Assembly: GCA_026874595.1 (NCBI GenBank)
Contig: CM049315.1
Location: 13,638,664 to 13,702,663, forward strand
DNA from: Sipunculus nudus
Lineage: Eukaryota; Annelida; Sipuncula; Golfingiida; Sipunculidae
Direction of reading: 5' to 3'
DNA length: 64,000 nt
Below, in pieces: positions 26,003 to 37,047 of this stretch. The notes under the pieces were generated by a model. The model saw only the letters and a list, made by a program, of their open reading frames with translations. It ran no database searches and had not been told where the DNA came from. The position numbers and the translations under genes were made by a program. Position 1 is the first letter of the stretch. Each line of letters starts with the position of its first letter.

Positions 26003-26429
26003 ATACCATTTTTCAGTGTTTGGGGAACGTAGATGAAACCCTGTGTGCGTCCAAGTAAGCGAGAGATGCTGCTTAACAACTTCAGCTTATTGCTCCCGGC
26101 CCTGTAATTGATTTGGCTACGAAGCAGGGTGTGTCAATTTTATTTTCTTCTTTTTATTGTTCCTCTTGGACAGGCAGTCAGAAAAAGCAAATCCATTTGC
26201 ATAATGGCGCTTTGCAGCAAGACTAAGTGAGAGAGTAGGATAATCTTGTATGACGCAGCAATTTGTCAGTGCTGCTGCAGGCCAGGAGCATGTGTTTGGA
26301 AACATCCAACAGGGCTTCAGGCAGTCTGTAGAGAGCTGGCCTTGTATTATCCATAATATTTTTGGGGGTCCAACTTTATAACTTTTTCTGTTGCTGATAA
26401 CTCTTTCTGTTGCCATCTTTTGTAATAAA
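26003..26429 (+). other. Minimal 3' UTR of the MAML gene
   Basis: Non-coding sequence after the TGA, less AT-rich than the DNA further right, running to the first canonical AATAAA at 26424-26429. Cleavage would be expected 10-30 bases later. Further AATAAA hexamers at 27300-27305 and 27761-27766 could give longer 3' UTRs, which are common in MAML genes. Which one is used cannot be told from sequence. Confidence 0.55.
26424..26429 (+). terminator. First polyadenylation signal after MAML
   Basis: Canonical AATAAA 422 bases after the stop codon, followed by T/G-containing sequence. It is the first canonical hexamer in the sense strand after the coding region. Confidence 0.45.
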
Positions 26430-26497
26430 AATGTTCACTTAATTCATACAAATGAACAAGGGTTGGCCATGTAAATCCTTAAGTATATGAATATATA

Positions 26498-26501
<4 letters not shown>

Positions 26502-26579
<78 letters not shown>

Positions 26580-26608
26580 TATATATATTTATATATATAT
26601 ATATATAC
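26502..26608. repeat. Compound microsatellite (CT)n-(AT)n
   Basis: A (TC)n run of about 31 bases is followed by a (TA)n run of about 42 bases and a second, interrupted (AT)n run. This is the first long (AT)n array in the window and it sits directly after the minimal MAML 3' UTR. Confidence 0.95.
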
Positions 26609-28120
26609 TTTATTATTTATACAGTTTGAATTATTCAGCCATATGTAGTATTGGAATATGCCTGCCCTTGAAACCAGTTATACAGTGAAATATTCAGTTA
26701 ATATCAGCAGAAATGATCCTTTGATGCAACTTTAAGATATATAGACCATATGTAAGAAGATAATTATATTACAGGAGTGTATTATAAATTAATCCTTCAG
26801 GCAATATAACATTAGGCTTGTAAAATGTGAAAAGGTACAGATATATTTTTGTAGTCCCTAACAAACGCTACTCGCTGCCATGATGTTGCCAAATTTATGT
26901 TGTGTTCTGACAGTTTCTCGACCATCAGTTTCTCTCTGTTAAGTATAATCTGGTTAATGGTGTCACCTTTCTTTACTATTTAATGGATACAACTTACAAT
27001 GTTGAGTTTTATTTTTGGGATATTTTTAGTTTCATTTCTAGTTTTGAATATATGGCATCTTTTTTATTAACTGTAAAATAATGTTTTATCTGATGAATTA
27101 TAAATTGCCTGAATGTTTTTAGACGGTTTAGATCTTGTTTGGATATCTGTTGCTTTTAAAGTGAATCTCTTATCAAATTTATAATCAAATCCCTGTAATC
27201 AAATCTCAGTTTTTATAAATCCTTTATTTGGTTAATAACTATTACTGATATATAGATACAGCTTTGTGTAAATAGTTTATAAATCATTCCCCTCTGGAGA
27301 ATAAATCCAGAATACTAGGTAAATAATAATAATGATATTTCATTTTAGTTTCAAATGTAATTTTCACCCTAAAATGGTGGACACTGCTGTTGCCACCAAA
27401 AGTCATTTCTTTCAAAGCTTCCTATCTATTACTGAGTTTATTTAAAAAACCTAACGGTTTTATGTTGTGGTTTACATATACAGGGTCGGTCCTTGTGAGG
27501 TATAAAGATAAGTTCTTTGGGTAAAACATTTAGCAATATCGGCTTATATGTAATGTAGTCCAATAATGCAATAATAAATGTAGTCCATAAAGAGTGTAGT
27601 ATAAAAAAAAGCAATACAGTGCGATAGCCAGTCCCGGAAGTATTTGAAATCATAACAGGAAGTTCTTGCCATAAGCCAAAGTGGATATTTTATTAATATT
27701 TTACAAATGATCATTAGGGGATATACCCTGAACCTTAAATGCAGACAGAATGTTTCTTTCAATAAAAAGTTAGGATAATGAGTGAATTTGAGATTAAAGT
27801 GAACTTAAAAAACCCGTACTGAAGGCAGTTAAAAAATATACAGGAAGCCATAAGAAACAAGTTACCGGACGAGTTGCCATGCGAAGCCATGTATTTCCAT
27901 ATTTGGAAACGCTTCTATTTTCTGAAATTAATCAGATTTCCGTTAAATATTTTTATTTTGTTAAAATTTTTACTTTACACTTATGACATCTTTTTTTTTA
28001 AATTTAAAACATTAGTAGACATTCTTTATATTTAATAATAAATGATACAGTCCAGTTCTTGTGATTTACGTAACTGTATGCTGGACGAATGAGAAATAAT
28101 AATTAAATTTATTAGTATAC
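26609..28120. other. Possible extended 3' UTR or intergenic AT-rich DNA
   Basis: No gene is seen. Two sense-strand AATAAA hexamers at 27300 and 27761 could terminate longer MAML transcripts. Otherwise it is AT-rich sequence with only short open frames. Confidence 0.45.
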
Positions 28121-28492
28121 GAGTGGTGCCGAAAAGGGGCAAATTTTACTGGATAACTCCATATGTTATCCAACATCGACTCGGGTTCTCACTACCATGG
28201 CGACACTCTAAAAGAGAAGATTTTAGAAGTATTAACACATCAATTTTGAAATGTGACGTAATTTATCTGACTGAAACGTGCTGCTGGTATAAACGTTTAC
28301 ATTTGAGGTGCCGTGGCACTTGCATGTACAAACACGCGTTATTTATATTGGTTGGAAACAAAATAGATTCACGAGCAAGAATAGTCGCTCAAATATGAAA
28401 ATATATGACTTTTACGGGTACTCGAATGCTAATTTCCGTCTCGAGTACTCGGTTAGAAACATAACATTCGAGTAATCGTTTCGGCACCACTC
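28121..28492. mobile_element. Non-autonomous DNA transposon (MITE), probably hAT-like
   Basis: The 372-bp unit is bounded by perfect 14-bp terminal inverted repeats: GAGTGGTGCCGAAA at 28121-28134 and TTTCGGCACCACTC at 28479-28492. TACTCGA/TCGAGTA motifs recur just inside the right end. The TIR resembles those of some hAT families, by memory only. The 8-bp flanks (TAGTATAC and ACAGGTTT) are not a target duplication, so the copy is old or the true ends differ slightly. It has no transposase; a 91-codon open frame inside has no recognisable domain. Confidence 0.75.
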
Positions 28493-28620
28493 ACAGGTTT
28501 GCGTCTTAGGAAGGCACGGGCGGGTCCAAGATATAGAAAAGGGGGCTTAAAAAAGAAGGGGGGGGGGGTCCGGACCCACTGGACCCCTCCCCTGGACCCT
28601 CTTCTGCGTAGTTGCGCAGA
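28493..28620. repeat. G-run repeat fragment with TCCGGACC core
   Basis: A G11 run (28558-28568) followed by TCCGGACCCACTGGACCC resembles the segment at 39900-40060, which has a G17 run followed by TCCGGACCACCTGGACTC. Both also share an upstream GGTCC.AG...AAAAGGGGGCT text. It is a fragment of a dispersed family with no coding capacity. Confidence 0.55.
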
Positions 28621-28814
28621 ATAAAAAGTAAAACGAAAGTGAATGTTGCATACAGAGGAAGAAATGTTTAAAGCATTGACATATAATAACGCTGTAAACT
28701 AATGAGCATGAAAGAAAATTGAAATAAAGTTGATGAACGAACAGAAAACAAAGAACAAGCAGAAAACAAAGATGTGAGCTTTTCTCAAAACCAGTTAGTA
28801 GAAGGGGGAAAAAG

Positions 28815-28819
28815 GTATG

Positions 28820-28865
<46 letters not shown>
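28815..28865. repeat. (TA)n microsatellite
   Basis: GTATGTATG leads into an uninterrupted (TA)n run of about 40 bases. Confidence 0.95.
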
Positions 28866-28867
<2 letters not shown>

Positions 28868-30389
28868 TGGGCGGATAAACTTGTGGTTAGAGATTTATTG
28901 GTATTAACCCGCGTTTTATATTGTGTCATTGTCATTACATCCCCAACACATGTACAAGGAAGGGTAAAAGTAATGAATTAACCCGGTGTTTCCATATTGT
29001 GTTGTCTAGTATTCCGATAACTGTATTACCAGGATTCTGTATTGAAACCGGATATTTTTAAATCACTCCCAAAATATGCACTATATATAGGAATATTTAG
29101 GGGTGTTTCTGAGAAATTAACTTTGTATTCAGGTATCTCCAGATTATCAGGGACGCGATCCACCATTTGTGTATACGCAATAGTTTACACAACAAGTTGC
29201 ATTTACAGCCGATTTGTTTGTCATAGACACTTGCAAACATTCCTCAAAACTAAGCACAGTATGTATGTGAGCGCACGCAAGTTCCCACTCTCATGTAGTT
29301 CGTGCTGTTTTGACTTGTACAAGAGAGAATTTGGAGCTGCATGTGTGTGCATGGAAAGAATTGTTACAGGAGAATGAAGTGGGTGTTTAATTGTATTTGG
29401 TAAACTTAAGTCTTCATTGTTGAATGTTCTGTTGAGCGAAATGTGGGAAACATGAGAGGATCTCTAATGGGGAAAATACAGGGGTGGTGTTGGTAAATTA
29501 TATTTTAAAAGATTAGTTGAAGCAATAAATCGTAGAGGCTATGAGATATATTGTTAATTTATTTAAATCTCTATTTGAAAATGCCATATATTTAAAGAGC
29601 ATTTTCATCGGGCCAGAAAACGGAAGTTGTCTGCGGGCCTGTGAATGTGAATTTTTCTGTCCTCCTGTACAAGAGACAAATAATTTTCCATGAGCATGCG
29701 TAAAATGTTAGTTTCAGTGGACAAATTATACGTTATTTACCAAACTCCAAACTCTTTTAAACTCCTTGACTTGTTGTCAGACTTAACAATGACCAGGATT
29801 TCAAAAGACTATTTTCAAGTCTTAAAATAGACCAGGATTTGTAATATTATAATGTTATACATGTTACGTACAGTTGTCTTATATATGATGCCAAATAAGG
29901 AAATGGTCACGTGGATCGTGCAGATTGTGACGTCATAGAGGCCATGTGACGGTTCATAAACTTGTTTCATTCATGTGTATATTGTGTAAATACCAGTAGA
30001 ATAGATCTAGTGGGCCAGCAATTGTTAGCAGGAGTCTTTACAAGAAACTGCAAATAAAACGAATATATAACTTTAAAAAGGTGTTTCTTTGTCATGTTTG
30101 CGCGCATTTAGTTCTCGTGTAAAGGGTCATGCAAGAAAAAGTTTTGAGCGTGTCAAATGTGCAAGTTCAGCAGGCAAGATCACTCTCATGTAGCAGTAAG
30201 TAAAGGAACCGTTGATGAAAAGTTCTTTGATTGTTTCCCCAGTACTCTTTCTGTTATGCGAAACAATTTAAGTCTTGCGCATGAATCTCTGCAATGATTT
30301 ACGCTGTGTAACGTACACGTGTTATTTTCGGGTCCCTTCAGTGATATTCTCTTATATAGTTAAATATATATTTAATTAAGACTCAGCCC
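28866..30389. other. Intergenic or intronic sequence, no gene seen
   Basis: No supported gene or named repeat. A single TGTGGGAA (29442-29449) matches the CSL/Su(H) consensus but is expected a few times by chance in 64 kb. Confidence 0.5.
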
Positions 30390-31030
30390 TAAATGCCCAT
30401 ACGCTATGCCGAAGTGTTTTCACGTGTTCTACCGCGTAACTAGAGGAATATGTATCTGGCCATTTTGCAATGTTAAATCCCGTTTCATTCGGACTTAACA
30501 CGGGTGTGCAGCGTCTTTTATAGAGTAAGAGCTGCAGAAGTTTGAATGAGTTCAGCACGAGTTCAGTATGACTACAGGGCGGGTTGTACGTGGATGACGT
30601 GAATTCATGGTAACACGGCTTCTAAGTTGGAGGAGGAAATGGTTCTTGTCATTCCCGAGTCATTCATCGTTAAAAGGAGGCGATTAAATTAGCGGAATAT
30701 ACAAAAGCTCCGCTTTTTAACTAGGCATTGCTCGGCATGTCACGGCAAAACAGGGGGTTAAATACAGATTGACAAGATCTGACTACGAATTAGATTGAAA
30801 AGATACATATATAATGGACAGGAGCTACGTGTTCATACGGGATTACCCGAACAATCCTGAGCTGTTCCGCAACGCAGCAGCACCCCAGCAGTCGACTTGT
30901 GAGAGCCGCTTAACGTATGAAAATAGGTTTACCCCTCGTACTACGAGCCGCTCGCCGTCAGCAAGGCAGGTGTGGTATCAAAGCTAGAAACATCTTATTG
31001 GACAGTCAGGCTGGTCTCCGTGGAAACAGC
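30390..31030 (+). promoter_or_regulatory. CpG-rich block, candidate promoter and 5' exon region
   Basis: CpG dinucleotides and GC content rise markedly over neighbouring sequence, from about 30410 to the edge of repeat copy B at about 31079. A CRE-like TGACGTGA lies at 30595-30602, and CTCGTA-C-TACGAG forms a small perfect hairpin near 30937-30949. An ATG in a strong context (30814) opens a frame of coding-like composition. Taken together this is the best candidate for a transcription start and first exon outside MAML. No TATA box at a fixed distance can be assigned. Confidence 0.3.
30814..30969 (+). CDS. Candidate first coding exon, unknown protein
   Basis: The ATG has A at -3 and G at +4, a strong initiation context. 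The frame reads MDRSYVFIRDYPNNPELF and continues for 52 codons to CAG followed by GTGTGG, a plausible splice donor (GT at 30970). Without splicing it stops at TAG (30985-30987) after 57 residues. The translation is hydrophilic, Arg/Ser/Asn-rich with a Gln/Ala stretch (RNAAAPQQS), unlike the stop-ridden or hydrophobic translations of the surrounding AT-rich DNA. It sits in a CpG-rich block. I do not recognise the family. It could be the N-terminus of an isoform of a downstream gene whose next exon I cannot identify, a 57-residue small ORF, or chance. Confidence 0.3.
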
Positions 31031-31078
31031 CGTGTCATTAAAACCTTATTTCTCCCCACAGAATAGTGAACCCCAATT

Positions 31079-32392
31079 TTTAGCTCAGCTGACTGTAAGT
31101 CAACTGAGGTAAAGGAATGGCGCTTTGTCCGTCGTCCGTCAGTCCTTTAGCAGCTGGGGCACAAATCGTAACTGCAGGTCCTAGAAACTTCTTAGCATCC
31201 AAGGAGGTCAATAAAAAATTACCTTGGAAACAAGAAATTTGGTCACTGCGACTTATATCTTCAGAGCTATGGGGCTTGTAAGTACCCATCAGAGTAATAA
31301 AAAATTTGATACATAACCTCCAATATCCTGACAATTAATGCATGGATTGTCATGAAACTTGCCTTGAATATTTACCATGACTAGTTTCGTCAGTTCCCGA
31401 AAAATTGTGGCGCCATCTGTATTAATTCATATTTATACGAATACTTTTCTGTTTTTTTTTTTTCTTTTTACTCTAAAATGACAACAATCATGTCAGTTTC
31501 TCAGCTGTGATTCCATGTATTGTCCCAAAACCTGGTTTGTTTATCGATCACAAATGGATGCCCAATAGTAATCACCCTGTCTGTCTGTTTGTTCGTCTGT
31601 CTGTCTGTCTGTCCATCTGTTTATCCACAAATTTTATTTCCAGATGATAACTCCAGGGTTGATTGACCTATGGATTTCAAACATGACTTACAAATGGCCC
31701 ACCACTAAAGAAAGAACCTGTATGATTTTTTTGGGTGATGAGGTCAAAGGTCAAGGTCACAAGACTCGCTTATTGAATAAGGTTATGGCTGCATTTTAAG
31801 CCAGGCTTTTCATCCCAAATTTTCCATATTGCATATTTAGCTGTCTTGCTTGTGTGGGGAGATTATAAATGAATTTGAGGTCAAAGGTTAAGGTCACAGG
31901 GGCCATCTGTTCATAAATGATGATAACTCCAATTTAGTTTGACATATTGGTTTCAAACTTAACTTATATATGGCTCACAACTAATGTAAGAACACTGTCG
32001 ATTTTGGTGTCCAAAGGTCAAGGTCACAGGAACCATTTCTTTAAAAGGAATGTATATGCATTTCAAGCCAAACTTTTCATCACAAACCTTCCATCTTCAA
32101 GATATTACTCACCTGCCGATAGGGGAAGATGCTTTTCGATTTGGGGTCATAGGGTCAAGAGGTCTAGGTCATAGGGCCCATTCATTCAAATGTTAGCTTA
32201 TGGATGGTAATTCTGCTTGGGTAGATATATTGGCTTCAAACTTGATCTATTAATGACCCACCACTTCAGTAAGAAACATTTTGATTTTCAGGGTCCAGAG
32301 GTGAAAGATGAAGGTCAAAAGACCGTCATTCTGAAAAATTTCTTTAAAATATCCTTATAGACAAATGCAGCTGAGCGTCGAGACCCCTGGTT
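31079..32392 (+). mobile_element. Interspersed repeat, copy B (longest) of the half-site-rich family
   Basis: It shares start, subterminal hairpin (TCAGCTGACT-GTA-AGTCAACTGA at 31086-31108) and end with copy A at 21384-22137. GCTCAGCTG at the left (31083-31091) and CAGCTGAGC at the right (32368-32376) form 9-bp inverted ends. The interior is built of about 280-bp diverged units, each running GATGATAACTCC, GGATTTCAAAC.TGACTTA, CCCACCACTAA, then AGGTCAAAGGTCAAGGTCAC and CATTTTAAGCCA. A (TCTG)n stretch lies at 31579-31613. No coding capacity is seen. The superfamily is not recognisable. Confidence 0.7.
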
Positions 32393-33290
32393 TCCTATTT
32401 TTATAATATCAACAAATACAATTTTGATATCGAAAAAAACAGTTGCCTATTGCCATATCTGCCTTAGCTTTTGACTGGAACTCAGCGCTGTTAAGGTTCT
32501 TCGCTCTGAGTCTGCCATATGGAACGGTTACCCCGAGCAATTTTAAATACCCGTGCAATTTTAATTATAACAAGAAAAGTTGACCTGTGGAACAGATCTG
32601 GTATGTCCCCATAGGCTGTGGAAGTCGCTGAAGAAAAGTAACTTTTCTATCAAGGATAAATTGGAAACTTCTTAAAAGGACTGATGAGTGTTATATCATG
32701 ATCTTGCAACTTGTGACAAGGCCATCCATCTTTTAGCTTGCCCTTCATGAGATGCATTAATGGTGTGAGAATGCTGTGTCTTTCATTCTTTTCGAGTAAT
32801 TGCGCCAACATCATTTTAATCAGATCGACTGTGCTTTAAAAAAAAAGCGCCAAGGTCATTCACATTCCAACTTAGATCTCCATGTGGTGGATCAGTGATG
32901 TGAGTATTGTGACTAAGTCGAACTGATTTTAGTTTATTGCGGTAACACCATATTTCGGACGTTGACATCATTTGTATGTCCCCCGTCGACGGCACCTTTG
33001 GATGAGATAGATCATACATGCCACCACCACGCCTGGAACTGGTTGAAATAAAATCTCTTTGGTCAATATAATGTAATCTTTAGGTAGAAGTTAAATTCAT
33101 CCAGGTAGATATCAATTTACAATTCACGCATTTTATATTTCCGGCATTGCTTCCTTCAGCTCCGCTGTAGAGGCAGTTTGCCCCTCTGTCATGACAGTGT
33201 GCACTAAGATTACAAATAAGGATTATACACCTCTGGGCCATACGTTTAGTCAGAATTATGTTACGTTCGATAGCCCATGAACATCTAATT
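32393..33290. other. Intergenic sequence, no gene seen
   Basis: No gene or known repeat can be supported. Short open frames occur only. Confidence 0.5.
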
Positions 33291-34873
33291 GTATCCCCAG
33301 ACAAAGTCGGGATACTATGGTTTCACGACGGTCCCGCCGCCGCCGCCGCAGAAAAACCTTGTGAGCGGGATAACTAAAAAAATATTTCACTGATCTTTTT
33401 CAAACTTTACATTTGTATAGATATAGGTAGGGGACGAAGCCTATTTTAAATGGGGTCATGACCTATGCTAGGAGAGTGACCTTGACCTTGAATAGGTCCA
33501 TTTTTGCTGAAAATACCACAAAGTCTTAAATATCTCAAGTAAGCTTGCATGGACTGGTCCAAAAATCAAGGTGACCGAAGATCTTGGATAGCCTTGTGAT
33601 ATACGGGAAACTGGTGGCGCCACCTATTATCCTTTTCTTGTTTTTACGCCTTTTAATACCCCCATAATTGCCACTTGACAGTACTGTAAGCATTATAAGT
33701 CAAAAACTAATGGACAGATTTCTTTCATATTATGCACATGTAGAGAGATGGGTTATGGGATGAGGTCTATTTACATTTGGGTCATGACCTTTACCATGAG
33801 AGTGGCCTTGACCTTTAATGTGTCCATATTTACTGAAATTCACACACCTCTTATGATATCTCCAGTGTTGATAGCCATATGGATTTCAAACGTGACTTAT
33901 GTATGGCCCACCACTAAAGTAAGAACCCTATAGGTTCTAGGGTCATGAGGTCAAAGGTCAGGGTCACTGGACTCGCATCTTAAAAGATACTGTGGGTGCA
34001 TTTTAAGCCAAACTTTCATCCCAGGTCTTCCATCCTGAATATATAGCTCACTTGCCAATAGTGGATGATCCATATCAATGTTGGGGTTACAAGGTAAAAG
34101 GTCAAGGCCACAGGAGCTATCTATAAAAAAATTAGTTTCTGGATGATAATTCCTTCTTTTATTGATGTATGGATTTCAAACTTGACTTGTATATGACCCA
34201 TTGGAAAAGCAAGACCCGAATTGATTTTGGGGTCATGAGGTCAAAGGTCAAGGTCACAGGACACATCTTTAAAAAGATTGTGGATGCATTTTCAGCCAAA
34301 CAATTCATCTCAGATCTTTCATCTTGCACATATAGTTCACCTGCCAAGAGTGGAAGACCCCTATCAATTTTGAGGTCACAAGGTCAAAGGTGAAGGTCAC
34401 ATCAGCCATCTGTCCAAAAATTAGTTTCTGGATGATAATTCCTGCTTTTATTGATGTATGGATTTCAAACTTGACTTGTATATGTCCCATTGGAAAAGCA
34501 AGACCCGAATTGATTTTGGGGTCATGAGGTCAAGGTCACAGGACACATCTTTAAAAAAATGTGGATGCATTTTCAGCCAAACATTTCATCTCAGATCTTT
34601 CATCTTGCACATATAGTTCACCTGCCAAGAGAGGAAGAACCCTATCAATTTGAGGTCACAAGGTCAAAGGTGAAGGTCACAGGAGCCATCTGTCCAAAAA
34701 TTAGTTTCTGGATGATAATTCCTGCTTTTATTGATGTAGCCTTGTGATGTGCCAAAAGGTCAAGGTCACAGGACCAACATCTTCATTGCTTGCCAAGTGT
34801 CAGTATATGCTGTTAAAAATGGGGGCCTATTCTTAATGGGGGGGGGGGGGGGTCTTACTATGTCTGGGGATAC
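33291..34873. mobile_element. Composite repeat C bounded by 17-bp inverted repeats
   Basis: GTATCCCCAGACAAAGT (33291-33307) and ACTATGTCTGGGGATAC (34857-34873) are inverted copies with one mismatch, bracketing 1583 bp. The left part has a (CCG)n-like run and two overlapping TGACCTTGA motifs (33477-33491), then the 12-bp palindrome GGTGGCGCCACC (33613-33624). The right part consists of the same about 280-bp units seen in copy B. A G15 run lies at 34838-34852. No coding frame is visible. It is either a non-autonomous transposon that captured the unit array or a larger relative of copies A and B. Confidence 0.6.
34131..34740. repeat. Tandem array of about 280-290-bp units within repeat C
   Basis: ATTAGTTTCTGGATGATAAT begins units at 34131, 34420 and 34700, giving periods of 289 and 280 bp. 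The first two units are nearly identical, so this local amplification is recent; the third is truncated after about 40 bp. Each full unit carries AGGTCAAAGGTCA-like and TCAAGGTCA-like motifs. Diverged relatives lie to the left (33855-34130) and in copy B. Confidence 0.85.
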
Positions 34874-34970
34874 TCTGGCACCTGCGGTGCTAAGATTTAT
34901 TAAAAGCTGTCACAAACAATTATTAAGAGCTGCCACAAACAAAATTAGAGAATCCCTGTCGTTATAGAGT

Positions 34971-35450
34971 TATCTGGCCGAGCAGCATGACCAATTGGTC
35001 ATTTTATTGCTCCGCCAGTAGGCCTATGCGTTTATCCACGTTCGTGTGTGTGTTTGTGTGTGTCTGTGTGATTGTTCACAACACAACTTACGCATTCATA
35101 AACGGAATCTTTTCAAATATTCAGGGCTTTTCTGGAATGGACCAATGAAGAATTGATTAGATTTTGCTGTGTCTCCGGCACATGATCTGGATTAAGATAC
35201 GTCATCAAGGATTTACAAATGTACAGTCACTTTTGCACGAATTATCCTCGGAATATGGGCCGTGTGCGTCTGTTTCAACACATAAACCCACATATCTTGG
35301 GAACCGTTTGACCGATAAGGCTAAAGATTTTGCACAAATGTAGCCCTTGGAAAGCTTTATAACATATACGTGAATGCAAACACTGGTTTGGGAGCATCTC
35401 ACAATAGGGACCGCCACATAGCGGAGGCTTGCATTCCTTAGAATGCAGAT
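34971..35450. repeat. Dispersed repeat fragment
   Basis: Text such as GGGAACCGTTTGACCGATAA followed by TTTTGCACAAATGTAGCCC, with GCTCCGCCAGTAGGCC near the left end and TAGCGGAGGCTTGCATTC near the right, resembles a repeat I associate with bivalve genomes. Identification is by memory of style. A (TG)n stretch lies at about 35041-35072. No coding capacity is seen. Confidence 0.4.
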
Positions 35451-36768
35451 TTTTAGTTTCTTATTTCTTTAACAAGACTCAGTACCTCTGTAAGACAGGA
35501 TGTTGAATAATGATAATTATTTGTAATTGACCGACATTCGGATAATTTGACAAGATAAAGCTGAAAGCTTTGTTTTATGCATGTTTCATATATATGATTT
35601 GTATTGTAAATCGCATAAAATAATAAAACCCAGTCTGTAATTCAATAATATAAACTGTGATATTCCAACTGCGTATATTTTTTTGTCTTAGTAATAACAA
35701 TTTTATAACTGTTGAGCTGTGAAAACGTGAAATGCTGGAATATAAGATTCGCATGATGTGTCGTAGATACTATATACAGTCACTAGAAGAGTATTACGCA
35801 CAATAGGCAGTGGCTTCATTTAATAATGAATTATTAATTATCTGGGTGAGGATATGTCAAGACGGACTGTCCTAATATGAGCGATGATACTAAGCCCACT
35901 GCTTAGGCTTCTCCCATATTCTTCCCAAAATATTTGTAAGTATAGGCACGTCACAAAATCTCTCTGCTAAGGGGAGGAAGAAGTTAATCTTATATCACAG
36001 AGCTTAATATTTCTCACCAGACAGCTGAAATACTAACCCAAAATAAATTTTCTTGAGTTCACTCCAGACCATTGGATTGATTAATAATCTGTCATACAAT
36101 CTGCCTCTCGGAATGCTTTTTCATGCCAAATAATGAATTGTGAAATGCTTTTCTTATTTCTTTCATTTTATCTCTAGTAAGATTTGTTATTCGTTGTAAT
36201 CCTATTTGTTGAAAAAGTTCTGCAGACTTCATTTGGTAACTTTGTTGTTAGCTTGGGGCTAAAATGATATTTTTAAACGCTTAAATATTAGTTTCCACTC
36301 TTGGATGATCTGTTTGACACAGCTGAGATGGCGAGGTCTTGAGATAAACTAATATCCCAACGTCACTCATACTGGCTTTCGAATAACTCGATAGCATCTT
36401 TGTTCAACATTCTCTTAAACACGTTAGCCTAAAAAATGACTTGATGTCGTACGGGTTTACATTACAAATATATACAAATGTCCTGTTCTCAATTTATATT
36501 GTAACTTCCATGCTAAACCAAATATGATTCCAGACGCGGATTCAATGTAAAAGTGCGTTCGTATTAAATTTTTGCGGAAATTTACCGTGAGCTGCACAGT
36601 ACGAAATTTATTGCAAATCGGTGGGTTGTATCATAATTTTAGCAGTCGTATACAGAAAATAATTTGAAACATGAACCTACTCTGGTAGTTAGGACATGGA
36701 TAGATTTGTTTCGTTACATATATGAAAACTCTACATAACCAAACCATCTCACACGCATCCGCCACATA
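35451..36768. other. Intergenic sequence, no gene seen
   Basis: AT-rich, with no supported gene or repeat. Confidence 0.5.
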
Positions 36769-37047
36769 CAATAGAGCCTCGAATTTCCGTATCTCTTTTT
36801 TTCCGAAATTTAAAGTAAGGAACCAAAATTTTCGCTGATTTTGAAAGGAATATAGGATTAAAATTGTCTGATGAGTTAACGTTGCTGTATGCCAGGATTA
36901 ACATATTAATGAAACGTTGATAATGATATGCCCAATGCACTAGCAGTATACACTTCTTAAAAATATCTGACCCCGGATATCCATAACCTCAATCATCCGA
37001 ACAAATTTTATGTCAACCAAACCATTCGGATATTCGAGTATCTACTT
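36769..37047. mobile_element. Probable pogo/Tigger-type MITE
   Basis: The left end CAATAGAGCCTCGAATTTCC and the reverse complement of the right end, AAGTAGATACTCGAATATCC, agree at 18 of 25 positions over the full inverted repeat. Both ends are flanked by TA (36767-36768 and 37048-37049), as expected of Tc1/mariner/pogo insertions. The CTCGAATnTCCG core resembles Tigger-like termini. At 279 bp without coding capacity it would be non-autonomous. TA flanks alone are weak evidence in AT-rich DNA. Confidence 0.45.

Noticed and set aside
28123-28398. 91-codon open frame inside the 28.1-kb element as a transposase fragment
   Set aside because: No transposase motif is visible and the element is too short to be autonomous.
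29442-29449. TGTGGGAA CSL/Su(H) site suggesting Notch feedback on MAML
   Set aside because: About four matches to YGTGGGAA on both strands are expected by chance in 64 kb, and this one has no paired site or supporting context.
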